NCBI RefSeq assembly: GCF_009765835.1
Contig: NZ_LMUS01000006.1
Coordinates: 1,136,438-1,200,437, forward strand
DNA length: 64,000 nucleotides
Origin: Granulicella sp. L56
Lineage (GTDB): Bacteria; Acidobacteriota; Terriglobia; Terriglobales; Acidobacteriaceae
Direction: 5' to 3'
Positions within the stretch are counted from its first letter, which is position 1. Each line of letters opens with the position of its first letter. The notes under the pieces are model-generated. The model had not been told where the DNA came from and ran no database searches. It saw only the letters and a program-made list of their open reading frames with translations. Below, one piece after another: positions 8,641 through 18,141 of the stretch. The translations under genes were made by a program, and so were the position numbers.

Positions 8641-10299
8641 TCACTGCTTGTTAGTTGAAATTTTTGCCGCGAAGTTGCCGTCGATCACTTCGAAGTCATC
8701 CGTTTTGGAATAAGTGTGGGTCCCCAAATTACCTTTGACCCAGCCAGGTTCGATCCGTGCCAGCGGCTTTTCAAGGTATTCCATTTCATTCAATACGAGC
8801 ACTTCCGAAAAACAGAGCGCATATCCATAGGCTCTTGCGCAGTCCTGAGAAGGCCGGATAAGTTTCCCATTTTCATAAAACAATGCGCCGGCAGGTCTGG
8901 CCCGGCGTACATCCGATACAACGGGATTGTTAGGATGCGGCGTCCAAGGTCCAAAGAGCGAGTCGGCATAGAATACTCCGAGTTCATCGCAGTTGGAGTA
9001 TCTGCCATTCGACAAGCCCGCGAACATCCAGAATTTCCCATTTGCCTGATGGATTGTGGCATCGACTGCAAAGATATCCTTCAACAACACAGATGCAAGC
9101 GACCAGCGAGTCGGAAATTCGTCCGCACGATATAGTTCCACCGTACGATTCTCCTTCGTCTCAGGAATCATGTACATCTGGCCATCCTGCTCGAATAGAA
9201 ACGGATAGGAAAGATGATAGGGACGGCGAAGAACCTCAACGGGTTCAGTAAGCGTCCCATCCATGTTTACTTCCGAACAGCAAATAACGGCTCGTCCTTC
9301 GCTATACCGGTAATCTTCTAGAAAGAGATAGTTCTTATTATTTCTTCTTACAAGGAAAGGATCAGCATAGAAGCGATCCTTGGATGGACGAACAATGCTG
9401 TAAGCCGACGCATCGTCAAATCTGCGCTCCGGCAATCGCTTTCTGACTGCGACAAACCACTGGACATATCCACCATGCAGTCGGGAAAAGATCTTAGCCT
9501 TGATCGACCGCTTCAGCAGGTGCCCGAGAAAAACGGTCATCTGAAAAGCATTTGGAGTCCTGTAGATTCCTCTATCGTAAGTATTCGTTTCGTTGTAGGT
9601 CGCCAAAGACTCGATGTAATTCCAACCTTTGGAATTGAGATCACGCAACCTACGCATTGCAAATTCTGCGGTCTTCCAATAGACGGGATTACGGCTTCGA
9701 TAGAGAGATGTAAAATCCGTCGCGGAATGGCCACGGTAAATAACGCGTCCGCCGTCCAGGGAACTGGTTAAAATTTGGAGGACAGTCCCGGATACGGGAT
9801 TTTGTTCGTATATCTCCCAAAAAAAAGGCGGGCCGCCCCGATACTCGAGATTGTCATCGTGATGAAACGACCAGATTCCATATTTCGCCGTATCTAAAAT
9901 GCCCCCGCGAATAATGCGAAAGCCAAATCGAAATACAACATCCAGATTGGCTGCATTGATCAGGACAAGGTCATCTTCGCTAAATCGATCCGTGAAGCCT
10001 TTACGAATCGGTTCGACTTTGATACTTGGCACCCCGCTGAGTAACGCTGACAAATCTCGGGGAGCCTTTGCGTCCATTTCAACTTTATTTTTCTTATAAT
10101 CCCACTGTTCATACTGATGGTAGAGCGTCAATTTCCAATGGTTTTTCAGCCTCTTTCCAAGCGAAGGCTTCTGCTTTGCTGCCGGCGTATTCAGAATAAC
10201 CAACTCAACCTGAGCAAAATCCGAACTCTGAATATCTTCGATGATTTTGGCGACCCAGGCGCTGGTCGTCAGCGAATCCAGCATAATACCGATGCGCAA
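8641..10299 (-). CDS. Formyltransferase-like / GINT1-type beta-propeller fusion protein
   Basis: A 552-residue protein. The N-terminal ~270 residues resemble methionyl-tRNA formyltransferase-type folds: KYGIWSFHHDDNLEYRGGPPF and GTVLQILTSSLDGGRVI are the counterparts of the HxSLLPxxRG and D-G motifs. The C-terminal ~280 residues, from SIVRPSKDRFYADPFL through LFLEDYR, SYPFLFEQDG, MIPET and RPAGALF, match the beta-propeller domain found at the N-terminus of glucosamine inositolphosphorylceramide transferase-like proteins. The start is TTG with AGAGG 5 bases upstream. It probably modifies or transfers a sugar in the polysaccharide locus. The reaction is unproven, and true formyl transfer would need a folate-binding Asn/His/Asp triad that I cannot confirm. 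Confidence 0.78.
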   Translation of the reverse strand: MRIGIMLDSLTTSAWVAKIIEDIQSSDFAQVELVILNTPAAKQKPSLGKRLKNHWKLTLYHQYEQWDYKKNKVEMDAKAPRDLSALLSGVPSIKVEPIRKGFTDRFSEDDLVLINAANLDVVFRFGFRIIRGGILDTAKYGIWSFHHDDNLEYRGGPPFFWEIYEQNPVSGTVLQILTSSLDGGRVIYRGHSATDFTSLYRSRNPVYWKTAEFAMRRLRDLNSKGWNYIESLATYNETNTYDRGIYRTPNAFQMTVFLGHLLKRSIKAKIFSRLHGGYVQWFVAVRKRLPERRFDDASAYSIVRPSKDRFYADPFLVRRNNKNYLFLEDYRYSEGRAVICCSEVNMDGTLTEPVEVLRRPYHLSYPFLFEQDGQMYMIPETKENRTVELYRADEFPTRWSLASVLLKDIFAVDATIHQANGKFWMFAGLSNGRYSNCDELGVFYADSLFGPWTPHPNNPVVSDVRRARPAGALFYENGKLIRPSQDCARAYGYALCFSEVLVLNEMEYLEKPLARIEPGWVKGNLGTHTYSKTDDFEVIDGNFAAKISTNKQ

Positions 10300-10434
10300 C
10301 GTGACCTCTCATCAATCACCCACGGCTGGCGGGTCATTCCAAGTTGATTTGGCTCAGTATAGCAGTGAATTTCAAAAGCCCGGTTAGCAACCCCCAGCAA
10401 ACGGACCTCTATCATTCGACCAGGTTTGAATGCT

Positions 10435-12156
10435 TCACGGATGATATTGAAATGCGCCAATGTCCGCTGCAGAGCCGCCTGACCGGGGAACGCCGTCATA
10501 GTCTTTCGTCAACCCCGGCACGGCAACTCCCGTGCCCCGAGCCGGGCTTCCACTAGTCAGGTGGAAGTCGATTCCGTCGAGACTCGCCTCACCACTCCAT
10601 ACAGGCATATTCGCGTTCTTCGGATTCACACAACGCTCCGAAGAACCAGAGGGACAAGTCCGCATATTGTAGTAAATGTTGTGATCCCTCGCGATAAATG
10701 GGTTCCTTGGCAAGCGACTCGTATAGAAAACAGCCGGAAGCTCGCCCCCAAATGGATCTTTATAACCAATGTGCAGGTTATTTTGAAAAATGATATTGGC
10801 CTTCGTGCAGGTACCGGAACAGCTAATGTCGTAGCTCACGGTTCCATAGCCGGCAAAGCTATTGTTCCGAAAAATATAAGTCCCATCGTCATTCACCGCA
10901 AACGCAATGCCGTCGCCGGCAGCGCGACAGAAGAGAGAAAGGTATCTGTGATATCCCTCCGGAGCGCCGGCCATAGGTGCCGACATTCGTCTGCAGTTGT
11001 GTACGGTCAAATTGTTTTGAAAGACCACACGATGCATGGGGCCCATCTTCCACTGCTGGCCCATATTTCCGTATGAGCTCGAATTGGTGATCGAAATGAG
11101 GCCGCCGCTGACATGTAAAAGGTCGAGCCCATCCTGAGTGTTGTAGCGAAAAATACAGTGGTCGCAGGTGAAATTTAAGGGAGTGCCCGGCGTACCGACA
11201 CCATCTCCATAGCCACCGCTCTCCTGATCAAAACAACTGAAAATTGGTACCGCATGTGTAATTGGATATTCCTCATTGCATCCATTCCACTCCACCGTGA
11301 GATAGGAGGCATGAACAGATGCATCGGGAGTATTCTTAGTTCCCCTCCCGCTGTCAAAGTTCCATCCAGCGCCGCCATTGGCTGCAATCCTCACATGATC
11401 GACCGTTACGCTTCCGCCGATCGGCCCACCGATGCCCTGCGTGGTCAGTCCATGAATATCAAGATTTTTTAGAAGAACATTTGCAGTGCCGTCATTGGTA
11501 GAGATGCCAGTCCCTGAGTAATCCGAAAGGGGATCGCCGGCATAGCATCCCTCCGATGCTGGTTGCCCTGCTCCGACACGGGTGCACTGGCTATGATCCG
11601 TCAGTTCAAGGCATTCGACGTCCACGTTCTTTGAACCCGACAAATTAATGATGGTGCCTAGCGCATAGCCTCCAAACAGTTGAGTTTTCTTGTTGCAGCT
11701 CTGGTAGTTTTCGCCAAGCAAACGAGTCGGGCGATCGGGCAGCCCGGAAGGCAACGGCGGCATCGAGCAGCCGTAAGGGTCGCCTGGGCAGTTTCCCCAG
11801 TAATTCTTCACATGCGGGCCCTTGTATCCCATTCGATAGGGGCCGCCGCGAACGATGATCGTATCTCCACCTTCAACCACCCAGCCCTTATTGCCGTAAT
11901 CGCCATTCGTAAACAAATAATACGGATGATTGAACGCACACGGCTTCTTGGACCCTTTACCAGAATAGGCAGCATCCGCTGTTCCCGTACACTGCTTGCG
12001 GTCACCGCCATCCGGGCGGATAAACCAGGTATGCCCCCCAGGTGAAGCAGAGACGTCCGCAGGCTTGTGTTCGTTCCCGCTGTATCCCAACAGCACAAGA
12101 GGAAATATAAGCAGAAAACAGAAGATACCCACAAATCCGAACCATCGATTCAACAT
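10435..12156 (-). CDS. Secreted right-handed beta-helix protein
   Basis: A 573-residue protein. The ATG at 12156 has CGGAG 5 bases upstream and is followed at once by a hydrophobic export segment (GFVGIFCFLLIFPLVLLG), so an upstream longer frame is less likely. The body contains repeated short beta-strand turns such as NVLLKNLDIHGLTTQGIGG, VTVDHVRIAANGG, LNFTCDHCIFRYNTQDGLDL and IFRNNSFAGYG, the pattern of pectate-lyase-like parallel beta-helices. Many Cys residues suggest disulfides in the periplasm or outside. In glycan loci such proteins are often polysaccharide lyases, hydrolases or epimerases that trim the polymer. No catalytic residues are identifiable by eye, so the activity remains open. 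Confidence 0.82.
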   Translation of the reverse strand: MLNRWFGFVGIFCFLLIFPLVLLGYSGNEHKPADVSASPGGHTWFIRPDGGDRKQCTGTADAAYSGKGSKKPCAFNHPYYLFTNGDYGNKGWVVEGGDTIIVRGGPYRMGYKGPHVKNYWGNCPGDPYGCSMPPLPSGLPDRPTRLLGENYQSCNKKTQLFGGYALGTIINLSGSKNVDVECLELTDHSQCTRVGAGQPASEGCYAGDPLSDYSGTGISTNDGTANVLLKNLDIHGLTTQGIGGPIGGSVTVDHVRIAANGGAGWNFDSGRGTKNTPDASVHASYLTVEWNGCNEEYPITHAVPIFSCFDQESGGYGDGVGTPGTPLNFTCDHCIFRYNTQDGLDLLHVSGGLISITNSSSYGNMGQQWKMGPMHRVVFQNNLTVHNCRRMSAPMAGAPEGYHRYLSLFCRAAGDGIAFAVNDDGTYIFRNNSFAGYGTVSYDISCSGTCTKANIIFQNNLHIGYKDPFGGELPAVFYTSRLPRNPFIARDHNIYYNMRTCPSGSSERCVNPKNANMPVWSGEASLDGIDFHLTSGSPARGTGVAVPGLTKDYDGVPRSGGSAADIGAFQYHP

Positions 12157-12271
12157 AAAACTCCGATCTGACCATACGGATGCTCGGCAACCGCTGCGCA
12201 TTGAGTACAATTTGAACGCATTTCTATAAATGCTACTGCCTGCATATATGGATAGAAGAGAGGTGTGAGCA

Positions 12272-13429
12272 CTATTCGTGCATCACATCCGAATAGACCT
12301 TCGAAATCTCGTTGATAAAGCCCTGAAGCGAGAAGTTTTTCCGGACATGCTCAGCTCCCGCTGCCCCGAAACGCCTTGCCTTTTCGGGGTCTTCGATCAA
12401 CGATATTGTTGCGGCGGCAAGCTCTTTGCTGTTGCCGTGCCCGTGCAGATATCCAGTGACGCCAGGTTGAATAATCTCTGGGATGCCCCCTACAGCAGTC
12501 GCTATCACCGGCTTTCGCATCGCCATTGTCTCCAGGATGCTCAATGGAAATCCCTCTCGGTGAGTGCACAGAACACATATATCCATCACCGCAATCAGAC
12601 GAGGCACATCGGTGCGGTGGCCGGTAAAGATGAAACTATTCGCAATTCCTAATTCATCAAGCTTCCTGGCCACCTCTTCGTAGTGGCTTCGATTTAGATC
12701 GACAAGGGAATTATCTCCTACGATCAGGAACCGCGTATTGGGATGCTTCGCTAAAATCTCTACAGCAGAATCGACCAAGGTGAAGTAGTCTTTCTGCCGG
12801 GAAACGCGCGCAACAACCCCGACCAGAGGACAGCCATCTGGGATCCCTAATTCACGTCGAACGTCCGCATTGCTCTCCGTCCTATCATCTTCCGGAACCT
12901 CTATCGCGTCATAGACAACGCGAGCCTTGGTCTCAGGAAGAGAGACAGCAAAGGTTTGTTTCGCCTCTTTTGATACGAAAATAAAACTCTGAATCGGCAA
13001 AAGGCAAAGCCTCTCACGCAAGCTCAAGCGCGGATAGCTAACTCGGAGATGGCACACCCTGCGAGAGCGTGCCAATGGAGCAGCGAGACTATTGTGGATT
13101 GCTGCCTTTGCGTCAGAAAAATGGACTACATCCGCTCCGACTTGTCGAAGTTGGCGTGCCACGGCAAGAGACTCTTTGTAAAATTTGTGAGCATGTCTCA
13201 AGCTAGGCTGGGGAGGAGTGTAGATAACTGTCTCGATCCCCAATTTCTCAAATGCGTCTATCAACGGGGTAGCGTCGTGCAAACAAAATGCAACGTGATG
13301 GAACTTATCCCGCGTTGCGGCCGTCAAGCGAAGTGTAGCGATCTCGACCCCGCCCATACCGCTCCAGGGCATGAAATGAGCGATAGTAAGCTTTCTGCCA
13401 GCTTCCCCCGCTTCGTTAATATTTTCCAC
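12272..13429 (-). CDS. GT4-family glycosyltransferase
   Basis: A 385-residue GT-B transferase. LTIAHFMPWSGMGGVEIATL is the N-terminal glycine-rich loop. GVVARVSRQKDYFTLVDSA opens the C-terminal domain, and THREGFPLSILETMAMRKPVIA is the donor-binding EX7E-like motif. I chose GTG 13429 because GGGAGG lies 5 bases upstream; the longer TTG start at 13492 has no ribosome-binding site. It follows the flippase gene in the leftward operon and precedes the beta-helix gene. It should add one sugar to the lipid-linked repeat unit. The specificity is unknown. Confidence 0.9.
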   Translation of the reverse strand: MENINEAGEAGRKLTIAHFMPWSGMGGVEIATLRLTAATRDKFHHVAFCLHDATPLIDAFEKLGIETVIYTPPQPSLRHAHKFYKESLAVARQLRQVGADVVHFSDAKAAIHNSLAAPLARSRRVCHLRVSYPRLSLRERLCLLPIQSFIFVSKEAKQTFAVSLPETKARVVYDAIEVPEDDRTESNADVRRELGIPDGCPLVGVVARVSRQKDYFTLVDSAVEILAKHPNTRFLIVGDNSLVDLNRSHYEEVARKLDELGIANSFIFTGHRTDVPRLIAVMDICVLCTHREGFPLSILETMAMRKPVIATAVGGIPEIIQPGVTGYLHGHGNSKELAAATISLIEDPEKARRFGAAGAEHVRKNFSLQGFINEISKVYSDVMHE

Positions 13430-13525
13430 ACTTCCCTCCCAAACCGCCCCACGAAATCGACCAAACTCATCATAGCGCGTGCAAAATGCCAATGCGCAAG
13501 GAGTGAAAACGCCCCCAACTGCAGC

Positions 13526-15067
13526 CTATGACGTCATACTGCCTACCCTGTATCTGCCTAAAAACGATTTGACCCTGGGTAGGATCTGGCGCTTCACATT
13601 ATCTCGGAACGTTAGGCCAACTGTGACGATAAAGATGGGCAACAGAGCCATGGTCTGCATAAAAAACGTGGTCTTATAATGCACGGGAAAATGCACATCA
13701 ACAGCGTAGGAGGCAATGGCAAATGGAACCGTCGACAGAAAAACAGGAGCCAATACCTTCCATGCCACGTCAAATGCGCTAATGCCCACGAGCTGAGAGA
13801 TGTATCGCGGCCAAAGGATAAGATGCACGACTAAGCTTGGGATGAGAGTTCCGATTGCGACTCCATAGATTCCAAACTTGCGCGCCAGAATAATGCTAAG
13901 CGTCAAGTTTGCGATCGCTTCACCAATCGCCCACTTGGCAAGCGCCTTATGTTTCCCAACGCCAAAAGCTATTGATGCTGCAGTCACATTCTGAAGAGAA
14001 AACAGAAGCGCTGTCGCTAGAATCGCCAACACGGTTCCTGATACTTTGGAATACTGCGGCCCCATCCATACGCCGATAAAGCTGCCGCCGCGAATGATCA
14101 AGGTAAGCGCAATCGGCAAAGAGACGGCCATCGTCGCCCGCGTGCCATTAATATAGAGCGACCGCAAGCTAGCTGTATTTCCCTCGGCCTCGTACATGCT
14201 AGCGGCTGGCGTAAAAGTTTTGGTCATGGCGCTGACAATCTGGCTCGTGTAACGGCACAACGAATTGCCGATGGAGTAGAACGTGACCGCAGACGCCGTA
14301 ATGAAAGCGCCAACCACCAGATTGTCTGACTGGTAAACCAACTGGACTGCCACCGTATCCAGGAAGGCATAGAAGCTATACGACCAGATCTTGCGAAGAA
14401 CTTCCCCTTTCGGTTTCGTCAGGTGAATGGTAAGTTCCGGATAAATTCTGCGGACGATATATACCAGCAAGCCGTTACCAACCAAAGCAGAGAGAAGCTC
14501 GCAGAATGCGATGGCAACAATACCATGGCCGGCAAGCAGCACGGACACAACCCCAATCACACGGACAGCTAACTGGATCAATGTCACATAGCTTCGCAGA
14601 TCATACCGATTCAATGCAGAAAGCGTAGAACTAAACACCCCGAACGACATGGAAATTGTCGCGGTAACACCGATGACAAGTATGGCCTCGCGAGCGTCAA
14701 TTGCTAATGACTGTGGAACTTTGAAAATCAGCGGGAATACCGCCGCGAGCACTCCGCTCAGGACGAGCAGCAGCGCGCTAATTTGTAATCGGACCCAAAG
14801 TACTGCCGACAGGACTTCAGAAGCCCCTTCGTGGTCCTGTGTGGCGTGTCCTTTGGAGACGAACCGTACCACTGAACTGGCCATGCCCATATCAAGGATT
14901 GCCAGATAGTTGACGGTGGAGACCGCCAAGACCCAAACGCCATAAGCAACATCCCCCAACCGATGGACGACAAACGGGGCCAGGAAAAAACCGACTGACA
15001 AAGTGGCCGCGGTCGCAAACCAGTTGGATAGAACGCTTCTGGCAATCTGCCATACACGCGACTGCAA
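13526..15067 (-). CDS. Oligosaccharide flippase (Wzx/MATE-like, polysaccharide biosynthesis protein)
   Basis: A 513-residue polytopic membrane protein with about 12-14 hydrophobic segments. It contains FLAPFVVHRLGDVAYGVWVLA near the N-terminus, which is typical of the Wzx/RfbX branch of the MOP superfamily. It would flip undecaprenyl-linked repeat units across the inner membrane. TTG 15067 was chosen because AAAGGAG lies 7 bases upstream; an earlier in-frame TTG at 15115 lacks one. It is the first gene of the long leftward operon and is divergent from the GT2 gene. Together with the ligase-like protein at 18142 it indicates a Wzx/Wzy-type export route. Confidence 0.9.
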   Translation of the reverse strand: MQSRVWQIARSVLSNWFATAATLSVGFFLAPFVVHRLGDVAYGVWVLAVSTVNYLAILDMGMASSVVRFVSKGHATQDHEGASEVLSAVLWVRLQISALLLVLSGVLAAVFPLIFKVPQSLAIDAREAILVIGVTATISMSFGVFSSTLSALNRYDLRSYVTLIQLAVRVIGVVSVLLAGHGIVAIAFCELLSALVGNGLLVYIVRRIYPELTIHLTKPKGEVLRKIWSYSFYAFLDTVAVQLVYQSDNLVVGAFITASAVTFYSIGNSLCRYTSQIVSAMTKTFTPAASMYEAEGNTASLRSLYINGTRATMAVSLPIALTLIIRGGSFIGVWMGPQYSKVSGTVLAILATALLFSLQNVTAASIAFGVGKHKALAKWAIGEAIANLTLSIILARKFGIYGVAIGTLIPSLVVHLILWPRYISQLVGISAFDVAWKVLAPVFLSTVPFAIASYAVDVHFPVHYKTTFFMQTMALLPIFIVTVGLTFRDNVKRQILPRVKSFLGRYRVGSMTS

Positions 15068-15536
15068 GCTAAAGCTCCTTTGCGCCGATCTCAGACCGTG
15101 ACGAAAACCTCTCAATCTATGGATTTAAAAAGCCATGATTGGTCTAGATTTTGTGCGCGCAAAGCGATGGTAACAGTGTCGAGCCAATGCCGCACACAAT
15201 GGCATGTCGGATTGATCGACTTTTGCTCGAAAAGACTGACCTCCCGTGGGTTGGCGTTCGTCCTGCTGCACCCGAATGTGACGAAAAGCCTACAGCCCAA
15301 GACAATAGCCCCACCAAAGTTCGCAGGATGGATAAGGGTTCTATCAAGAACTGACAGCTCCGATCTGGCATGATCGGGGTAGAGCAGCCTAATATCTATA
15401 AATAAGAACAACTTAGGATTGATCCATGGCAAAAAGTTCGATTATTATCGTCCTTGCAATATTGATCGCTCAAGATGTACTATTTCGGTGGTCGCGTAAA
15501 AGCAATCCCCTAATAGTTGTAGTTAAAGGACTTCGT
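15068..15536. promoter_or_regulatory. Divergent intergenic region between flippase and GT2 genes
   Basis: About 470 bp separate the chosen starts of the two divergent transcription units of the polysaccharide locus. The stretch near 15390-15420 is AT-rich and is the likeliest promoter area for the rightward genes. I could not define convincing -35/-10 pairs and saw no gene with coding character here. Confidence 0.4.
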
Positions 15537-16760
15537 ATGCGCGTGAGTGCTCTCGTCCCGACATTCAATCGTAGTGTCTTTCTGAAAGAGGCTCTCTTGA
15601 GTCTTTTGAGGCAAACGCTGCCTCCCGACGAGATCATTGTCATCGATGACGGTTCGACGGACGATACCGCTCAGGTCGTTGCATCCTTCGCGCCTGCCGT
15701 AAGATACATCTTCAAAACAAATGGTGGAAAGTCCTCGGCTCTCAATCTCGGCTTAGAACAGACGTCCGGTGAATTGATTTACATCCTCGACGATGACGAT
15801 ATTGCTGTCGACGATGCCATTGAACGCCTGTCCGAAGTATTTAGGAATGACCCGGAATGCGGTTTTGTATATGGCGAATTTGATGTCTTTAAAGTGTCTG
15901 ATTCAGGTGTCACCTCTTGGGAGACCCGCGCTCAGCCACCGGGGGACAAAGAACTTTATCTGGCCTTGATGCATCATAATCGGATCGCGGTCCCAAGCAT
16001 CATGCTGGTTCGTAAATCATGCTACGAGCGTGTCGGCCCCTTTAATGAAGCCTTTGTAAGGTCCCAGGATTACGAGATGCTTCTCCGCCTGGTCAGGGTA
16101 TTCAAGGGAAAGCGCTTGAATTGTGTTCTTTCTCACGTACGACAACATAGCGGGATGCGCGGTTCGGCCGCCGTGCCCGTGGCTGCAAAAGACAGCTATA
16201 AGACATGGCGAGATTTTGATGCAAGGGCTATTTCCACTGTTTATAACTCCTATGCCTTACAGGAGTTTCTTCCGCAACCTGTCACTACCTTCAACGATGA
16301 AGACCGTTTCACTGCACTGTTGCAGAGATGTGTCATCGTCGGGCGCAAAAGACTTTGGAATTTTGCGGCTGACGATTTGCGCGAAGCCTGTGCTCTCGCC
16401 TCCCACTCTGGCATACATAACCTGACATCAGGGCAGTCGCTTATCCTGAACAGGCTATTCGAGACATCGAGTCATGCTCTACACGATCTTGCTGCTGCAG
16501 AAGACTTCCGGTCGGCACTGCTCAACATAGCCGACCCGAAGTTAGCCCATCAGATCCGCGCAGCTTTAACCTATCCTCTTCGGGAGCAGATACAGGATGC
16601 TCTGCGGCTCAGAGCGGCTAAAACTTCCATCTATCTGATTGCGTGTCTCTTATTTATTTCTCCCTTGGGAGAAAGCATTAATCATTTGGGTGATCGGGCA
16701 TTAAAAAAGATCGACCAAACCCGCTCGGCTAAACTAAAAAGCCACCAAACTGCGGCGTAA
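15537..16760 (+). CDS. GT2-family glycosyltransferase
   Basis: A 407-residue protein starting at the ATG that precedes VSALVPTFNRSVFL, with AAAGGA about 6 bases upstream. A longer form from ATG 15426 would add a hydrophobic 37-residue leader and cannot be excluded. The GT-A motifs are IIVIDDGSTDDT and IYILDDDDIAVDD, and the DYEMLLRLVR region fits the catalytic base. A C-terminal region of about 150 residues beyond the catalytic domain is rich in Leu and Ala. It opens the rightward group that includes the membrane GT2, the ligase and a GT4. It should act at the cytoplasmic membrane face in repeat-unit assembly. Confidence 0.87.
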   Translation: MRVSALVPTFNRSVFLKEALLSLLRQTLPPDEIIVIDDGSTDDTAQVVASFAPAVRYIFKTNGGKSSALNLGLEQTSGELIYILDDDDIAVDDAIERLSEVFRNDPECGFVYGEFDVFKVSDSGVTSWETRAQPPGDKELYLALMHHNRIAVPSIMLVRKSCYERVGPFNEAFVRSQDYEMLLRLVRVFKGKRLNCVLSHVRQHSGMRGSAAVPVAAKDSYKTWRDFDARAISTVYNSYALQEFLPQPVTTFNDEDRFTALLQRCVIVGRKRLWNFAADDLREACALASHSGIHNLTSGQSLILNRLFETSSHALHDLAAAEDFRSALLNIADPKLAHQIRAALTYPLREQIQDALRLRAAKTSIYLIACLLFISPLGESINHLGDRALKKIDQTRSAKLKSHQTAA

Positions 16761-16974
16761 TATATGATCGGAACGAAGGCGTCCTGGGTTAATGCTTTGC
16801 AGCCCACGCGCTCTTAGAAAGACAACGGAGCGGATAACTGTAAAGCGAGTTACCGACAAGACAGCATTCCATGGCCTTCTGGAGCAATCGGCTGCGAATC
16901 AGTCGCATCAGCGAGCGTTCGTACTCTAACCATTGTTTCCGTCTCAGCACGGTCATCTCGCATGGAGACCTGCC

Positions 16975-18087
16975 GTGAAGTTGCTTTTTTGGTTCTGCTT
17001 TGCCCTCACTGCCTATGCATATTTTGGCTATATCGTCTGGCTTCGGATCTACGTTGCCCTGCACCGACGACCCATCTTTCAAAGCCATGTAACCCCGGCT
17101 GCCTCAATTATCATCGCGGCTCGAAACGAGGAGGCCAACCTCCCCGCTAAACTCGAGAACCTTCGCCTTCTGGACTATCCTCAGGACCACCTCCAGATTG
17201 TGATTGCCTCTGATGGATCTACAGATCGAACCGCTAGTATCCTGCGCGAGCAAATCCCTCCGATTGTCTCCGTCATTCTTGACGAATCAAACGGAAAAGC
17301 GTTTGCACTGAACGAAGCGGTCAAGCAGGCTACCGGAGAAATCCTCGTCTTCTTGGATGCGCGGCAATTTGTCGAAACGAACGCGGTTTCCGAGTTGATC
17401 TCCTGCTTCGCCGATCCGGACGTTGGCGCGGTGAGCGGCGAACTGCTGCTCGAAGATGCCTCGGGCACAGCGTCCTCCGAAGCTCTCGGTATCTACTGGA
17501 AGATTGAAAAGGCTGTCCGCAAACTCGAATCTGCATCAGGCTCCGTCGTAGGCGTCACCGGGGCGATCTACGCTATCCGTCGCGAACTCTATACCGAGAT
17601 TCCTGCGGGAACCCTTCTCGACGATGTCTTTGTTCCTATGCATGTGGCTCGACTCGGCAAACGCGTTATCTTCCAGCCATCGGCCATCGCCCGCGACCGC
17701 CTCTTTAGCGCGAAAGGCAAGGAGTTTTCCCGCAAAGTCCGCACCCTGACCGGCAACTATCAACTGCTTCAGCTTGCGCCGTGGCTCCTATCCCCAGCCA
17801 ATCCGCTGCTCTTCCGCTTCATCAGCCATAAACTGCTGAGACTGTTCGTTCCGCTGTTCCTGGTGGTGATGCTGGTTACCTCCGCCTTCGCTGGAGGTTC
17901 TTTCTACAGAGCGATTTTCTGGCTCCAGATCAGCTTTTATCTTCTGGCTGCTGTCGGAATGCTGAGCCCTTCATTCAAGAGATTCAAGCCCGCCGCTATC
18001 TCCAGCACGTTTGTCATGCTCAATGCGGCCGCGGCGTTGGCGTTCTACAATTTCATCGCAGGCAAGAATAAGGTATGGATCCGCTAA
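16975..18087 (+). CDS. Membrane-bound GT2 glycosyltransferase (processive-type architecture)
   Basis: A 370-residue protein with one N-terminal helix (LLFWFCFALTAYAYFGYIVW), a GT-A core and three C-terminal helices after residue 290. Core motifs are SIIIAARNEEANLP, IASDGSTDRT, VFLDARQ and TLLDDVFVP, followed by KVRTLTGNYQLL in the place of the QxxRW motif of cellulose- and hyaluronan-synthase relatives. The lack of a canonical RW argues against assuming processivity. GTG 16975 was preferred because GGAGA lies 8 bases upstream; a TTG at 16933 gives a longer frame. It sits between a GT2 gene and the ligase gene, so it is part of the same glycan pathway. Confidence 0.88.
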   Translation: MKLLFWFCFALTAYAYFGYIVWLRIYVALHRRPIFQSHVTPAASIIIAARNEEANLPAKLENLRLLDYPQDHLQIVIASDGSTDRTASILREQIPPIVSVILDESNGKAFALNEAVKQATGEILVFLDARQFVETNAVSELISCFADPDVGAVSGELLLEDASGTASSEALGIYWKIEKAVRKLESASGSVVGVTGAIYAIRRELYTEIPAGTLLDDVFVPMHVARLGKRVIFQPSAIARDRLFSAKGKEFSRKVRTLTGNYQLLQLAPWLLSPANPLLFRFISHKLLRLFVPLFLVVMLVTSAFAGGSFYRAIFWLQISFYLLAAVGMLSPSFKRFKPAAISSTFVMLNAAAALAFYNFIAGKNKVWIR

Positions 18088-18141
18088 AATTATTCTGCTT
18101 GCCACAATCATTCGCCGTACAGGTATCGCGGAGATCGCATT

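Noticed and set aside
10269..10499. 76-codon minus-strand frame between the beta-helix and formyltransferase-fusion genes
   Set aside because: It overlaps both neighbours, lacks a ribosome-binding site and has no domain. The 135-bp gap is better explained as spacer.
16789..17088. 99-codon minus-strand frame before the membrane GT2 gene
   Set aside because: It overlaps the GT2 coding region in antisense and shows no export, domain or start signals.
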